NCBI RefSeq assembly: GCF_009857595.1
Contig: NZ_WWCU01000001.1
Location: 1 to 64,000 of the forward strand
DNA: 64,000 bases
DNA from: Pseudoduganella aquatica
GTDB taxonomy: Bacteria > Pseudomonadota > Gammaproteobacteria > Burkholderiales > Burkholderiaceae_D
Direction: 5' to 3'
Made by a program: the position numbers and the translations under genes. This document shows positions 26,918 through 35,511 of this stretch, piece after piece (within the stretch, counting starts at the first letter, position 1; each line of letters opens with the position of its first letter). The notes beneath the pieces were generated by a model. That model saw only the letters and a list, made by a program, of their open reading frames with translations. It had not been told where the DNA came from and did not search any database.

Positions 26918-28075
26918 CTACAGGCCCGCTTCGAGTATGCGGCGGCTCGTCTCCAGCGTCACGTCCTGGCGTTCGCCCAGGGCCGTCATGCCATGCGCTT
27001 CCAGCTGGCTTATCACCGTTTCGATATGGTGGGCGCCGATATCGTGATCGCGCAGCCGCGTCGGCACGCCCAGGCTTTCAAAGAAGGCGCGGGTGCGGGC
27101 TATGGCCTCATCGATGCGCTGATCCTCGCTGCCTTCGGTGATGCGCCACACGCGCTCGGCGTACTGCAGCAGCTTGGCGCGCTTGGCTTCTCGGCGCACC
27201 TGCATATTGGCAGGCAGCACGATGGCCAGCGTGCGCGCATGGTCGACGCCGTGCAGCGCGGTCAGCTCGTGGCCTATCATGTGCGTGGACCAGTCCTCCG
27301 GCACACCAGCCGCGATCAGGCCGTTGAGGGCCATCGTGGCCGCCCACATCAGGTTGGCGCGCGCGTCGTAGTTGGAGGGCTCCGCCAGCACCTGCGGGCC
27401 GATCTCGACCAGGGTTTGCAGCAGCCCTTCGGCAAAGCGGTCCTGCACGCGGGCGTCGGCCGGATAGGTCATGTACTGTTCCATGACGTGGGTGAAGGCG
27501 TCCACCACGCCATTCGCCACCTGTGTCAGCGGGAGGCTGAAGGTTTTGGTTGGGTCGAGCACCGAGAAGCGCGGGAACACGTGGGGGCTGGAAAACACCA
27601 GCTTGGCCTTGGTCGACTTTTTGGACACGACGGAACCGCTGTTCATCTCAGAGCCCGTGGCCGGCAGGGTCAGCACCGCGCCGAAGGCCATGGCGCGGCG
27701 CACCGTGGCGCCGTGCGTTTCCATGATCTCCCACGGATCGCCCTGGTAGCCCACTGCCGCCGCCACGAACTTGGTGCCGTCGATGACGGAACCGCCGCCC
27801 ACGGCCAGCAGGAAGTCCAGGCCTTCCAGGCGTATCTGTTCTACGGCGCGCATCAGCGTTTCGTAGCTGGGATTGGGTTCGATGCCGCCGAACTCGCGCA
27901 CGTCGCGCTGGCCAAGGGCGGCCCGCACTTCAGCCAGCGTGCCGTTGCGGCGCGCGCTCTCGCCGCCGTAAAGTATCAGCACGCGCGCAGTGGCGGGCAC
28001 CAGTTCGTCGAGGCGGCTGATGGTGTTCGCACCGAACACGATGCGGGTGGGGTTATGCAGATCAAAATTGTTCAT
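26918..28075 (-). CDS. yqhD: NADPH-dependent iron-containing alcohol dehydrogenase, YqhD-like
   Basis: A 385-residue member of the iron-dependent alcohol dehydrogenase family. Typical of YqhD: FDLHNPTRIVFGANT at the start, cofactor loop GGGSVIDGTKF, NPSYETLMRAVEQ, and metal-binding Asp and His residues in VVDAFTHVMEQYM and IGHELTALHGVDHA. It should reduce short-chain aldehydes, including those from lipid peroxidation. It lies 22 bases after the VOC gene, probably in one operon behind the operator element at 28971-28995. Confidence 0.93.
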   Translation of the reverse strand: MNNFDLHNPTRIVFGANTISRLDELVPATARVLILYGGESARRNGTLAEVRAALGQRDVREFGGIEPNPSYETLMRAVEQIRLEGLDFLLAVGGGSVIDGTKFVAAAVGYQGDPWEIMETHGATVRRAMAFGAVLTLPATGSEMNSGSVVSKKSTKAKLVFSSPHVFPRFSVLDPTKTFSLPLTQVANGVVDAFTHVMEQYMTYPADARVQDRFAEGLLQTLVEIGPQVLAEPSNYDARANLMWAATMALNGLIAAGVPEDWSTHMIGHELTALHGVDHARTLAIVLPANMQVRREAKRAKLLQYAERVWRITEGSEDQRIDEAIARTRAFFESLGVPTRLRDHDIGAHHIETVISQLEAHGMTALGERQDVTLETSRRILEAGL

Positions 28076-28097
28076 GTAGCTGTTCTCAATTTAAAAT

Positions 28098-28907
28098 TTA
28101 CTGTGCGGCGGCCAGCATGCGGCGGCGCGTTTCGATGGCTTCGCCGAAGACGCGCTTGGCCTGGCCGCGCACCTGCACGAATTCCAGCTGCTCGCCTTCA
28201 GGTCCCTTCGCATAGATCAGCGTCCAGCCGTCGGACTTGCCGCTGGTGATGCGGTTGGTCATGGTGTTGAGCGGCGCCTTCAGGCGTTCCTGTTCGCTGC
28301 GCGAGGAGATGATGCGGTTGGCGCGCACATTGCTCATGCCGCGCTTGGCCGATTCGGCCTCCAGGTCGCGCACGAACTCGTTGAAATCGACGTCCTCGCG
28401 GATGTAGAAGCAGATGTGCATGGAACGAGGATAGGCCGGACTGGTTTTCTCGGTGGGCGGCGCGAAGCTGGCGCCGTTGCCTTGCGGCTGGCTGCTGTCG
28501 CGGTACTGCAGCAGCTCGATCACCACGTTGTCGAACTGGATAAAGCGCACGTCCAGGCGCTGCGCGCCGCTGCGCAGGTCGGGTATGCCGACGGTGCGCG
28601 GATTCACCTGGCGCTGGGCTGCGTCCAGCTCCTCGGTCAGCAGCAGCGTGTTGTGGATCACGTCGCCCTGGAAGTCGCCGTCGCGCATGATCTCGGTGCC
28701 GCCCAGTACTTCGGTGTAGAACGCGAAGGCACGGTCCATGTTTTGCACGGTCACGCCGAAATGCTGCACGCCCTGCAGCCGGGCGCCGAGCGCGCTGCGG
28801 CTTGCCGAGACGGGCGCCGCCTGCACTGCGGCTGGAACGAAGGCCGTCACGGCGGCCGCGCCGGCGGCGAGCATCAGTTCGCGGCGGCCTGGATTATCGA
28901 TAGACAT
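28098..28907 (-). CDS. Tat-exported VOC-superfamily (glyoxalase-fold) protein
   Basis: A 269-residue protein. The leader MSIDNPGRRELMLAAGAAAV has twin arginines and a hydrophobic stretch, so Tat export is likely. Residues 45-190 carry the VOC fold (LQGVQHFGVTVQNMDRAFAFYTEVLGG, with metal-ligand candidates His in the first and Glu near FVQVRGQ and EGEQLEF). The substrate is unknown. First gene of a VOC-yqhD operon. Start ATG 28907 precedes the signal; an upstream in-frame start at 29045 would include the operator region and is unlikely. Cofolding with a metal is expected from the family but not proven here. Confidence 0.82.
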   Translation of the reverse strand: MSIDNPGRRELMLAAGAAAVTAFVPAAVQAAPVSASRSALGARLQGVQHFGVTVQNMDRAFAFYTEVLGGTEIMRDGDFQGDVIHNTLLLTEELDAAQRQVNPRTVGIPDLRSGAQRLDVRFIQFDNVVIELLQYRDSSQPQGNGASFAPPTEKTSPAYPRSMHICFYIREDVDFNEFVRDLEAESAKRGMSNVRANRIISSRSEQERLKAPLNTMTNRITSGKSDGWTLIYAKGPEGEQLEFVQVRGQAKRVFGEAIETRRRMLAAAQ

Positions 28908-28970
28908 GGTGTAGCTCTCCAAAATTGAATTGAACGCGTCCACTGTAGCGAGCAGGCATATGGCGCACCA

Positions 28971-28995
28971 GTTAAGACCGGTAAATTTTGGTAAA
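28971..28995. promoter_or_regulatory. Phased GGTAAA operator upstream of VOC-yqhD
   Basis: GTTAAGACCGGTAAA followed by TTTTGGTAAA: the hexamer GGTAAA recurs at a 10-base interval (28980 and 28990). The 17-mer CGGTAAATTTTGGTAAA (28979-28995) is repeated exactly, inverted, at 33377-33393, upstream of the Old Yellow Enzyme gene. It lies 64 bases before the VOC start codon. It is the probable binding site of the winged-helix regulator encoded at 29396. Confidence 0.72.
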
Positions 28996-29007
28996 GCGGC
29001 GCCGCGC

Positions 29008-29308
29008 CGCCACAACCACGCAGGGTGAACCGGTGCAGCAGGCAAAGGCCGGCGTGCCGGCCGTTTTCACCAACCTGTCCGACAACGGCATCGACGTGCT
29101 GACCAAGCGCGGCGAGCTGCGTCCGCTGGTGCGCGATGCCCGCTTCCTGTGGCCGGACAACGTCCATTTCGGCAAGGACTCGTGGCTCTACGTCGCCATC
29201 AACCAGCTGCACCGCAATCCCATCTTCACCAATGCGGCCGACCAGGGCAAGCCGCCCTACCTCATTGCGCGCGTGTGGACCGGCACGCGCGGCCAGCCCG
29301 GACGCTAA
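29008..29308 (+). pseudogene. Remnant of a major royal jelly protein/yellow-family gene (C-terminal part)
   Basis: About 100 codons that match the C-terminal end of bacterial royal-jelly/yellow proteins: an ITDLEHNA-like segment (here FTNLSDNGIDVLTKRG), then RFLWPDNVHFGKDSWLYVA and NQLHRNPIFTN...KPPYLIARVW. The remaining ~300 residues, signal peptide and any start codon with an RBS are missing; the frame opens only at a TTG at 28988 inside the operator element. I read it as a 3' remnant left by a deletion. The full gene may once have been a target of the adjacent operator. Confidence 0.75.
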
Positions 29309-29395
29309 ACATCGCCCGGCGCTTGGAAGCGCGGTCCGGTCTGTGAGATCATGGCGGGGCACGCCAGGATTTCCCACTCACCAGCGCCGGACCCC

Positions 29396-32269
29396 ATGAC
29401 GACCAGCGACCAGCCCAGCTCCAGCGCGGAGCGCGAGTACAGCTTCGCGCCGTTCCGTTTTATCCCGGGACAGCAGTTGCTGCTGCACGGCGACACCCCT
29501 GTGCGGCTGGGCAACCGCGCGCTGGATATTCTGGCCGAGCTGGTGGAGCGCCCAGGAGAACTGGTGAGCAAGCGGGAGCTGATGGCGCGCGCCTGGCCCA
29601 CCAGCGTGGTCGAAGAAAGCAACCTCAAAGTGCACGTGGCGGCCCTGCGCCGCGCATTGTGCGACGACGGGCGGGAGCACCGCTACGTCGCCACCGTGAG
29701 CGGACGCGGCTACCGCTTCGTCGCGCCGGTCACGTCGCAGGCGCGCGCGGCGGCGCCGCCTGCCGCCCTCCCCTTTCCGCTTCCGCCGGCAGCCGGCGAG
29801 CCGCCGCGCCGGCTGCCGTCACCGGCCGCCGTTCTTGCCGGGCGCAGCGAAACCATCGCCGCCCTGCTGCGCATCATGGAGCAGCGCCGCTGCGTCAACA
29901 TCGTCGGGCCGGGCGGCATAGGCAAGTCCACGGTGGCCCTGCCGGTGGCCGAAAGCTGCGCGGCCCAGGCCGGCCTGGAACTATGTTTCGTGGACCTGAG
30001 CCCCATTTCGGACGCACAGTTTCTGGCGGGCGCGGTGGCGGCCGCCATCGGCGTCACCATCCAGACCGGGGACGCCGCGCAGCCGCTGCTGGCCGCCCTG
30101 CGCGGGCGCCCGCTGCTGCTGGTGCTCGACAGCTGCGAGCACCTGATCGATGCGGCGGCCGCACTGGCGGAACGGCTGATCCAGGGCGCGCCCGAGCTGC
30201 GCATCCTGGCCACCAGCCGCGAACCGCTGCGCATCGCCGGCGAGTATGTCTACCGCCTGATGCCGCTGGCCTATCCCGCCGCCGGCAGCACCCTGACCGC
30301 CGCCTCGGCGCTCGCCTTTTCCGCCATCCAGCTGTTCGCCCTGCGCGCCGCCGACTGCCAGGACGGCTATCAGCTCAGCGACGCCGACGCGCAGCCCGTG
30401 GCGGAAATCTGCCGCCGGCTGGAAGGCATTCCGCTCGCCATCGAGCTGGCCGCCACGCGCATGGACGCCCTCGGCGCGGCCGGGCTGGCGGCCCGCCTGG
30501 GCGACCGCTTCCAGCTGCTCAAGCGCGGCCGCCGCAGCATGCTGGAACGCCACCGCACACTGGAAGCGGCCCTGGACTGGAGCTACGAATTGCTGTCCGC
30601 ACGCCAGCAGGCGCTGCTGCGCGCGCTGTCCGTCTTTGCCGGCGGCTTCACGCTGGACGACGCCACCGGCTTGTGCCAGGACGCGCAGTTCGACGCCGCC
30701 ACCATCGTCGACGGCGTGGCCAACCTGGTGGACAAGTCGCTGCTGTCGGCCGACACCTCCCAGCCCTGCGTCCACTACCGCCTGCTCGACACCACCAAGG
30801 CCTACGCCCAGGAAAAGCTCGACCAGTGCGGCGAAACCGGCTACAAGCGGCGGCGCCATCTCGAATACCACCGCGCCCTGCTGGAACGCGCCTCGGTTGA
30901 ATGGGACACCATACCCGGCGCAGAATGGCTGGCCAGGTACGGCCGCTGCCTGGACGACGTGCGCGCCGCGCTGGCCTGGGCTTTTGCACCCGGCGGCGAC
31001 GCCGCGCTGGGCACCTGTTTGACCGTATCGGCCATACCAATGTGGATGCAGCTCTCGCTGCTGGAGGAAGGCCGGCGCTGCGCCGAGCGCGCGCTGGCCG
31101 GCGCAGGCGGCACGCTGCCCGACGCCTGCGCCGAAATGAAGCTGCGCGCCGCTTGGGCCGCAGCCACGCTGTATGCCAACGGCCCAATACCGGCCACCGA
31201 AGCCGCGTGGACGCGCGTACTGGCCCTGGCCGACGGGCTGCAGGACAAGGAATACCAGTTGATGGCGCTGTGGGGCACGGCGGTATGCCGCAGCTATGCC
31301 GGCGAGCCGCAGGCGGTTCAAGTACTGCATGAGCGCTTCCGCTCCGTGGCGCCCGATGTGGACGCCGCGCCGGTCAGCATGGAAAGGCTGCTCGGCACCG
31401 CGCTGTACTACGCGGGCGACCAGGCCGGCGCCAGGCGCCATCTGCAATGCATGCTGGACCACTACGCACCGCCGGTGCGCGGCTCGCGCCTGGCGCGCTT
31501 CCAGCTCAACCAGCGCGCAGCGGCGCTCGGCACGCTGGCCTGCGTGCTATGGCTGCAAGGCTGCCCCGAACAGGCGGCGGATACCGCGCAGGCAGCCCTG
31601 CAGGAAGCGCGCGCCTCCGGCCACGCGCAGTCCATGATGTACACCATCAGCAATGCGGCCTTCCCGCTCATGCTACAGACCGGCGACTTCGCGGCCGCCG
31701 AAGCGCACCTGGCCGAGCTGTCCTGCTACATGAAAACGCATGCGCTCACGCAATGGGAGACCCTGTGGCGCTGCATGCAGGCCACCTTGCAAGTGGCGCG
31801 CGGTGTCGCCGCCGCTCTGCCGGTGCTGCAGCAAACCGTGATGGAGTTGCAGGAAGCGGGCTACCGCATGCATTTGATCAGCCATCTCGGCACGCTGGCC
31901 GAGGCGCTGGGGACGCAGGACCAACGCGCCGCCGGCCTGGCGCTGGCAAACGGCGCGCTGGCGGCGTGCGAGGCCGGGGAAGACCGCTGGTATCACGCGG
32001 AACTGCTGCGGATTAAAGGCGCACTGCTGGAACCGGCCGATGCCGGCGCGGCCGAACAGCTGTACCGGCAGGCGCTGGCCCTCTCCGCCGAACAAGGAGC
32101 GCTGTCCTGGCAACTGCGTGCGGCCGCCAGCCTGGCCCGGCTGAAGATGCGCCACGGAGCGCAGCAAGAGGGCCGGCAGCTGCTGGAAGACGTGCTGCGC
32201 CAGTTCAGCGAAGGCCACGGCACGGCCGACTTGCTGGCCGCGCGCGCCTTGCTGGACCAGGCGCCTTAG
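29396..32269 (+). CDS. Large transcriptional regulator: OmpR-type winged helix, STAND-like ATPase and TPR repeats
   Basis: 957 residues. A DNA-binding winged helix fills residues 10-105 (FRFIPGQQLLLHGDTPVRLG ... YVATVSGRGYRF). An ATPase domain follows: AGRSETIAAL, Walker A VGPGGIGKST near residue 177, Walker B LLLVLDSCEH, then ILATSREPL. The C-terminal 400 residues are helical TPR-like repeats. There is no receiver or kinase domain; activation is probably by ligand binding to the ATPase/TPR part, as in AfsR/MalT-type regulators. It sits between the two gene sets that share the phased operator, so it is their likely activator. Its stop overlaps the convergent Old Yellow Enzyme stop. Confidence 0.88.
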   Translation: MTTSDQPSSSAEREYSFAPFRFIPGQQLLLHGDTPVRLGNRALDILAELVERPGELVSKRELMARAWPTSVVEESNLKVHVAALRRALCDDGREHRYVATVSGRGYRFVAPVTSQARAAAPPAALPFPLPPAAGEPPRRLPSPAAVLAGRSETIAALLRIMEQRRCVNIVGPGGIGKSTVALPVAESCAAQAGLELCFVDLSPISDAQFLAGAVAAAIGVTIQTGDAAQPLLAALRGRPLLLVLDSCEHLIDAAAALAERLIQGAPELRILATSREPLRIAGEYVYRLMPLAYPAAGSTLTAASALAFSAIQLFALRAADCQDGYQLSDADAQPVAEICRRLEGIPLAIELAATRMDALGAAGLAARLGDRFQLLKRGRRSMLERHRTLEAALDWSYELLSARQQALLRALSVFAGGFTLDDATGLCQDAQFDAATIVDGVANLVDKSLLSADTSQPCVHYRLLDTTKAYAQEKLDQCGETGYKRRRHLEYHRALLERASVEWDTIPGAEWLARYGRCLDDVRAALAWAFAPGGDAALGTCLTVSAIPMWMQLSLLEEGRRCAERALAGAGGTLPDACAEMKLRAAWAAATLYANGPIPATEAAWTRVLALADGLQDKEYQLMALWGTAVCRSYAGEPQAVQVLHERFRSVAPDVDAAPVSMERLLGTALYYAGDQAGARRHLQCMLDHYAPPVRGSRLARFQLNQRAAALGTLACVLWLQGCPEQAADTAQAALQEARASGHAQSMMYTISNAAFPLMLQTGDFAAAEAHLAELSCYMKTHALTQWETLWRCMQATLQVARGVAAALPVLQQTVMELQEAGYRMHLISHLGTLAEALGTQDQRAAGLALANGALAACEAGEDRWYHAELLRIKGALLEPADAGAAEQLYRQALALSAEQGALSWQLRAAASLARLKMRHGAQQEGRQLLEDVLRQFSEGHGTADLLAARALLDQAP

Positions 32270-33258
32270 CCCAGCGCCGGGTAGTCGGTGTAACCGCCGG
32301 CGCCGCCGCCGTAGAAGGTGTTGCGGTCCGCTTCGGCCAGCGGCACATTGCGGCGCAGGCGCTCCACCAGGTCCGGATTGGAGATGAAGGGACGGCCGAA
32401 GGCCACCATGTCCGCATGCCCCGAATCCACCGCTTCGATGGCCATCTGACGATCATAGCTGTTGTTGGCGATGTACTTGCCGCCGAAGGCCACATGCAGG
32501 CGCTTGAAGTCGAACTCGCCGGCGGCGTTGTCGCCGCGCGTCTGGCCTTCCACGCAATGCAGATAGGCCAGACCCAGCTTGCCCAGCTGTTCAGCCAGGT
32601 AGAAATAGGTGCCTTCCGGATCGCTGTCCAGCGGCGTGTCGCCCACGGCGCGGGTGATCGGCGACAGGCGCACGCCGACGCGGTCCGCACCCCACACACC
32701 GGCCACCGCCGTCACCACGTCGATAGGGAAACGGGTGCGGTTTTGCACCGATCCGCCGTATTCGTCGGAGCGCTGGTTGGTGCTGTCGCGGATGAACTGG
32801 TCCAGCAGATAGCAATTGGCCGCGTGCACTTCCACGCCGTCAAAGCCCGCGTCCTTGGCGCACTGCGCGGCGTGGCGGTAGTCCTCGACGATGCGGGCGA
32901 TTTCCGCCGTCTCCAGCGCGCGCGGCATGGACGGACGGTCGAAGCCTTCGCTCTCCAGGAACACCTGCTCGTTGGCCTGGATGGCGGAAGGCGCCACCGG
33001 CGCGGCGCCGCCGGCCTGCAGGCTCACATGCGACATGCGGCCCACGTGCCACAGCTGGCAGACGATCTTGCCGCCGGCTTCATGCACCGCGTCGGTGATG
33101 CGGCGCCAGGCCGCCACCTGCGTTTGCGTGTAAATACCGGGCGTGAAAGCATAGCCGCGCCCTTCGCGCGTGATGTTGGTGGCTTCGCTGATAATCAGGC
33201 CGGCGCTGGCGCCGATGGCGGTGGGGGAGAACAGTTTTGCCTGGATGATGGTGGTCAT
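32266..33258 (-). CDS. Old Yellow Enzyme-family NADH:flavin oxidoreductase with N-terminal deletion
   Basis: A 330-residue relative of NemA (N-ethylmaleimide reductase, usually about 365). The fold and catalytic pair are recognisable: HAAN with His and Asn in VEVHAANCYLLDQF, QLWHVGRMSH, and GRPFISNPDLVERL. Between residue 17 (PTAIGA) and ASAGLIISEATNI the normal segment with the NRxxMAPLTR motif is absent, about 35 residues in frame. That segment forms the first barrel strand and contacts FMN, so activity is doubtful. Start ATG 33258 is supported by position; the operator element lies 76 bases upstream. The stop overlaps the convergent regulator stop. Confidence 0.85.
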   Translation of the reverse strand: MTTIIQAKLFSPTAIGASAGLIISEATNITREGRGYAFTPGIYTQTQVAAWRRITDAVHEAGGKIVCQLWHVGRMSHVSLQAGGAAPVAPSAIQANEQVFLESEGFDRPSMPRALETAEIARIVEDYRHAAQCAKDAGFDGVEVHAANCYLLDQFIRDSTNQRSDEYGGSVQNRTRFPIDVVTAVAGVWGADRVGVRLSPITRAVGDTPLDSDPEGTYFYLAEQLGKLGLAYLHCVEGQTRGDNAAGEFDFKRLHVAFGGKYIANNSYDRQMAIEAVDSGHADMVAFGRPFISNPDLVERLRRNVPLAEADRNTFYGGGAGGYTDYPALG

Positions 33259-33333
33259 GGTCTTTACGCTTTTGCTGTAGCAGTTGATCGGATACCGTGA
33301 AAACAGCTTAGCACCGGCACCGGCCGCAACAGG

Positions 33334-33393
33334 GTTAAGCCTGGTAAAGCCTGGTAGCGTCCGCAGCGCGCCGGGATTTACCAAAATTTACCG
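33334..33393. promoter_or_regulatory. Double phased operator upstream of the Old Yellow Enzyme gene
   Basis: Proximal part: GTTAAGCCTGGTAAAGCCTGGTA with the 10-base unit AAGCCTGGTA in tandem (33337-33346, 33347-33356). Distal part: TTTACCAAAATTTACCG (33377-33393), exactly the inverted copy of 28979-28995. The shared proximal core, on the coding strand, is TTTACC-N-G-N-CTTAAC in both promoters. It lies 76-135 bases before the start codon. Confidence 0.72.
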
Positions 33394-33475
33394 CCGGCGA
33401 ACCGTGACAGAATTTCTGTAAGGAATCCTCTAGCCGTTTGACCAAGCAAGATCTCCCTCACAGGCACGGCGTAAA

Positions 33476-35062
33476 ATGACACCTTCAAACTTGAAAATTA
33501 AGCATCGCCTCGGGGCCGGATTCGGTGTGCTGCTCCTGCTCATGTCTGTCATGATCTTTGTCGGCATCGGCCAGTTCAACACGATTAGCGCCAGCATACG
33601 CGGCATTGTGGAGCGCGATTGGCCGGGCGCGGCTGCGGCCAGCAGCATCGACTCGGCCGCCCGCGAGGACGCGCGCCGAACCCTGGCGTTGTTCATACTG
33701 ACCGACCGTGAGCAGCGGACCAAGAGTTACCAGCAGATAGACCGGGACAAGCTGATCATCGACGCAGCCCTGCTAACGCTGGAACAGCAGGCCAGTTCGC
33801 CCGAAGAGAAGGCGTTGATCAAGGAAATCCAGGCCGCCCGCACCGCCTATACGACTTCCTTCCTGGAAGTTGCCGACCTGGTGGAAGGAGATGCGCTGGC
33901 AAACGCCTCCGCACGCATGAATAGCGAGACCTTTCCTCGCCTCGACGCCCTGCTCGATTTAATCAAGAAGATGGTCGCTTTGCACCAGGCCCAGATTACC
34001 GCTGGCGGTCAGCAGGCCGCCAGCAGTGTCGATTTTTCGCGCCAGGTGATGCTGGCGATCGGTGGCACGGCCTTGCTGGTGTCGCTGGCGCTCGCCATGT
34101 GGATTACCGCATCCATTACGCGGCCACTGGGCCATGCCGTATCGATTGCCAAGGCCGTGGCGAACGGAAATTTGGCGACCGATATCACCGTGCGCTCGCA
34201 AGACGAGATGGGGCAATTGCTGGGCGCGCTCGGAGAGATGAATCACAGTCTGGTGCAGACCGTGAGCGAAGTGCGGCAAAGCACGATACGCATCACCGCA
34301 AGCTCCACCGAGATTGCTGAAGGCAATCTGCACTTGTCCGGCCGCACCGAGCTGCAAGCGAGCTCGCTGGAGGAAACGGTGCGCTCCATCGAGCAGGTAA
34401 CGGCGACAGTGAAACAGAACGCCGACAATGCCGCCCGCGCCAATGAGCTGGCCATCAGTGCTTCGTCGGTCGCCAAGCAGGGCGGCAATCTGGTTGCGCA
34501 GGTGGTGAGCACCATGGGCGCAATCAAATCCAGTTCCAGCAAGATCGTGGATATTATCAACGTGATCGATAGCATTGCCTTCCAGACTAACATCCTGGCG
34601 CTGAATGCGGCAGTCGAGGCAGCCCGCGCAGGCGAACAAGGACGCGGATTTGCCGTGGTGGCAGCCGAAGTCAGAGGACTGGCCCAGCGCTCCGCCGTTG
34701 CAGCAAAAGAAATCAAAGAGCTGATTGATGACTCGGTTCGCCGCGTCGACGATGGCAGCGAGCTGGTTGACAAGGCCGGCCACACCATGGAGCTGATCGT
34801 GGTGTCTGTGCATCAGGTGACGGACATCATGTCCGACATTACGGCAGCCAGCCGGGCGCAAAGCATGGAAATTGACTCCGTCAATGCGGCCATTGCGCAA
34901 ATGGACCAGATAACCCAGCAAAACGCCGCGTTGGTCGACAAGGCCGCCGTCTCCGCGCAGCGCATGCTGAACGAAGCCAATTCACTCTCGTCCTCTGTCA
35001 GCGCATTCGATCTGGGTGATCGTGGGCAGCGGCTGCCGCCCGCGCATCGGATAGGCGCGTGA
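33476..35062 (+). CDS. Methyl-accepting chemotaxis protein
   Basis: A 528-residue inner-membrane chemoreceptor. The first helix is at about residues 13-35. A periplasmic four-helix-bundle sensor (about 36-190) follows, then a second helix near 192-212, a HAMP domain with ITRPLGHAVSIAKAVANG, and the signalling domain with the hairpin tip VIDSIAFQTNILALNAAVEAA. It ends in RIGA and carries no CheR-binding pentapeptide. The ligand is unknown. It starts at ATG 33476, close to the distal operator element of the preceding regulon, but no clear link is seen. Confidence 0.93.
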   Translation: MTPSNLKIKHRLGAGFGVLLLLMSVMIFVGIGQFNTISASIRGIVERDWPGAAAASSIDSAAREDARRTLALFILTDREQRTKSYQQIDRDKLIIDAALLTLEQQASSPEEKALIKEIQAARTAYTTSFLEVADLVEGDALANASARMNSETFPRLDALLDLIKKMVALHQAQITAGGQQAASSVDFSRQVMLAIGGTALLVSLALAMWITASITRPLGHAVSIAKAVANGNLATDITVRSQDEMGQLLGALGEMNHSLVQTVSEVRQSTIRITASSTEIAEGNLHLSGRTELQASSLEETVRSIEQVTATVKQNADNAARANELAISASSVAKQGGNLVAQVVSTMGAIKSSSSKIVDIINVIDSIAFQTNILALNAAVEAARAGEQGRGFAVVAAEVRGLAQRSAVAAKEIKELIDDSVRRVDDGSELVDKAGHTMELIVVSVHQVTDIMSDITAASRAQSMEIDSVNAAIAQMDQITQQNAALVDKAAVSAQRMLNEANSLSSSVSAFDLGDRGQRLPPAHRIGA

Positions 35063-35084
35063 TGAAATTATTTTTTTCGCAGCA

Positions 35085-35119
35085 TGTAAGGATTAGCCAT
35101 CCCGGCCCGACTATCGTAG
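35085..35119 (+). promoter_or_regulatory. Candidate ECF-type promoter for the bufferin operon
   Basis: TGTAAGGATT at 35085-35094 and TCGTAG at 35114-35119 resemble a -35/-10 pair used by extracytoplasmic-function sigma factors, although the spacing is a little long. It lies 54 bases before the precursor start. Several bufferin-type operons are known to be under ECF control, which is why I list it. Confidence 0.3.
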
Positions 35120-35172
35120 TGAGTCAGGGCCCTGACGGATCACCACACTAAACCAATATCCTGGAGCATAGT

Positions 35173-35442
35173 ATGAACTCATCGATCAAATCGTTTGCAG
35201 CATTGGCCGCTACCGTCGCCACCATGGCCATGTCCGCATCGGCAATCGCCGCCACCAGCAGCATCAGCGCCGACGACACCGTGCATTGCGCAGGCATCAA
35301 CAGTTGCAAGGGCCAGAGCGACTGCGCGACTGCGACAAATGCCTGCAAAGGCCAAAATAGCTGCAAGGGCCACGGCTTCAAAGCCACCAAAGCCGGCGCC
35401 TGCTTGGCCGCCAAAGGCAAGATCGTCGACCTGGACAAGTAA
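35173..35442 (+). CDS. bufA: Bufferin-type RiPP precursor peptide (BufA2-like)
   Basis: 89 residues. A Sec signal peptide (MNSSIKSFAALAATVATMAM...AIA, cleavage near residue 26) is followed by a short core rich in Cys, Lys and Gly: six cysteines in VHCAGINSCKGQSDCATATN...NACKGQNSCKGHGF...GACLAA. Precursors of this type are modified on cysteines by an MNIO enzyme and exported, where they bind copper; that function is known for bufferins in Caulobacter and is inferred here. RBS GGAG lies at 35162-35165. It is directly upstream of the MNIO enzyme gene. Confidence 0.88.
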   Translation: MNSSIKSFAALAATVATMAMSASAIAATSSISADDTVHCAGINSCKGQSDCATATNACKGQNSCKGHGFKATKAGACLAAKGKIVDLDK

Positions 35443-35511
35443 TCCCGATTGACCGCTAGTGTCATGCGCCGGGCTGGTCCCGGCGCCTATCCCCCTCACG
35501 AGCCGAACGCC

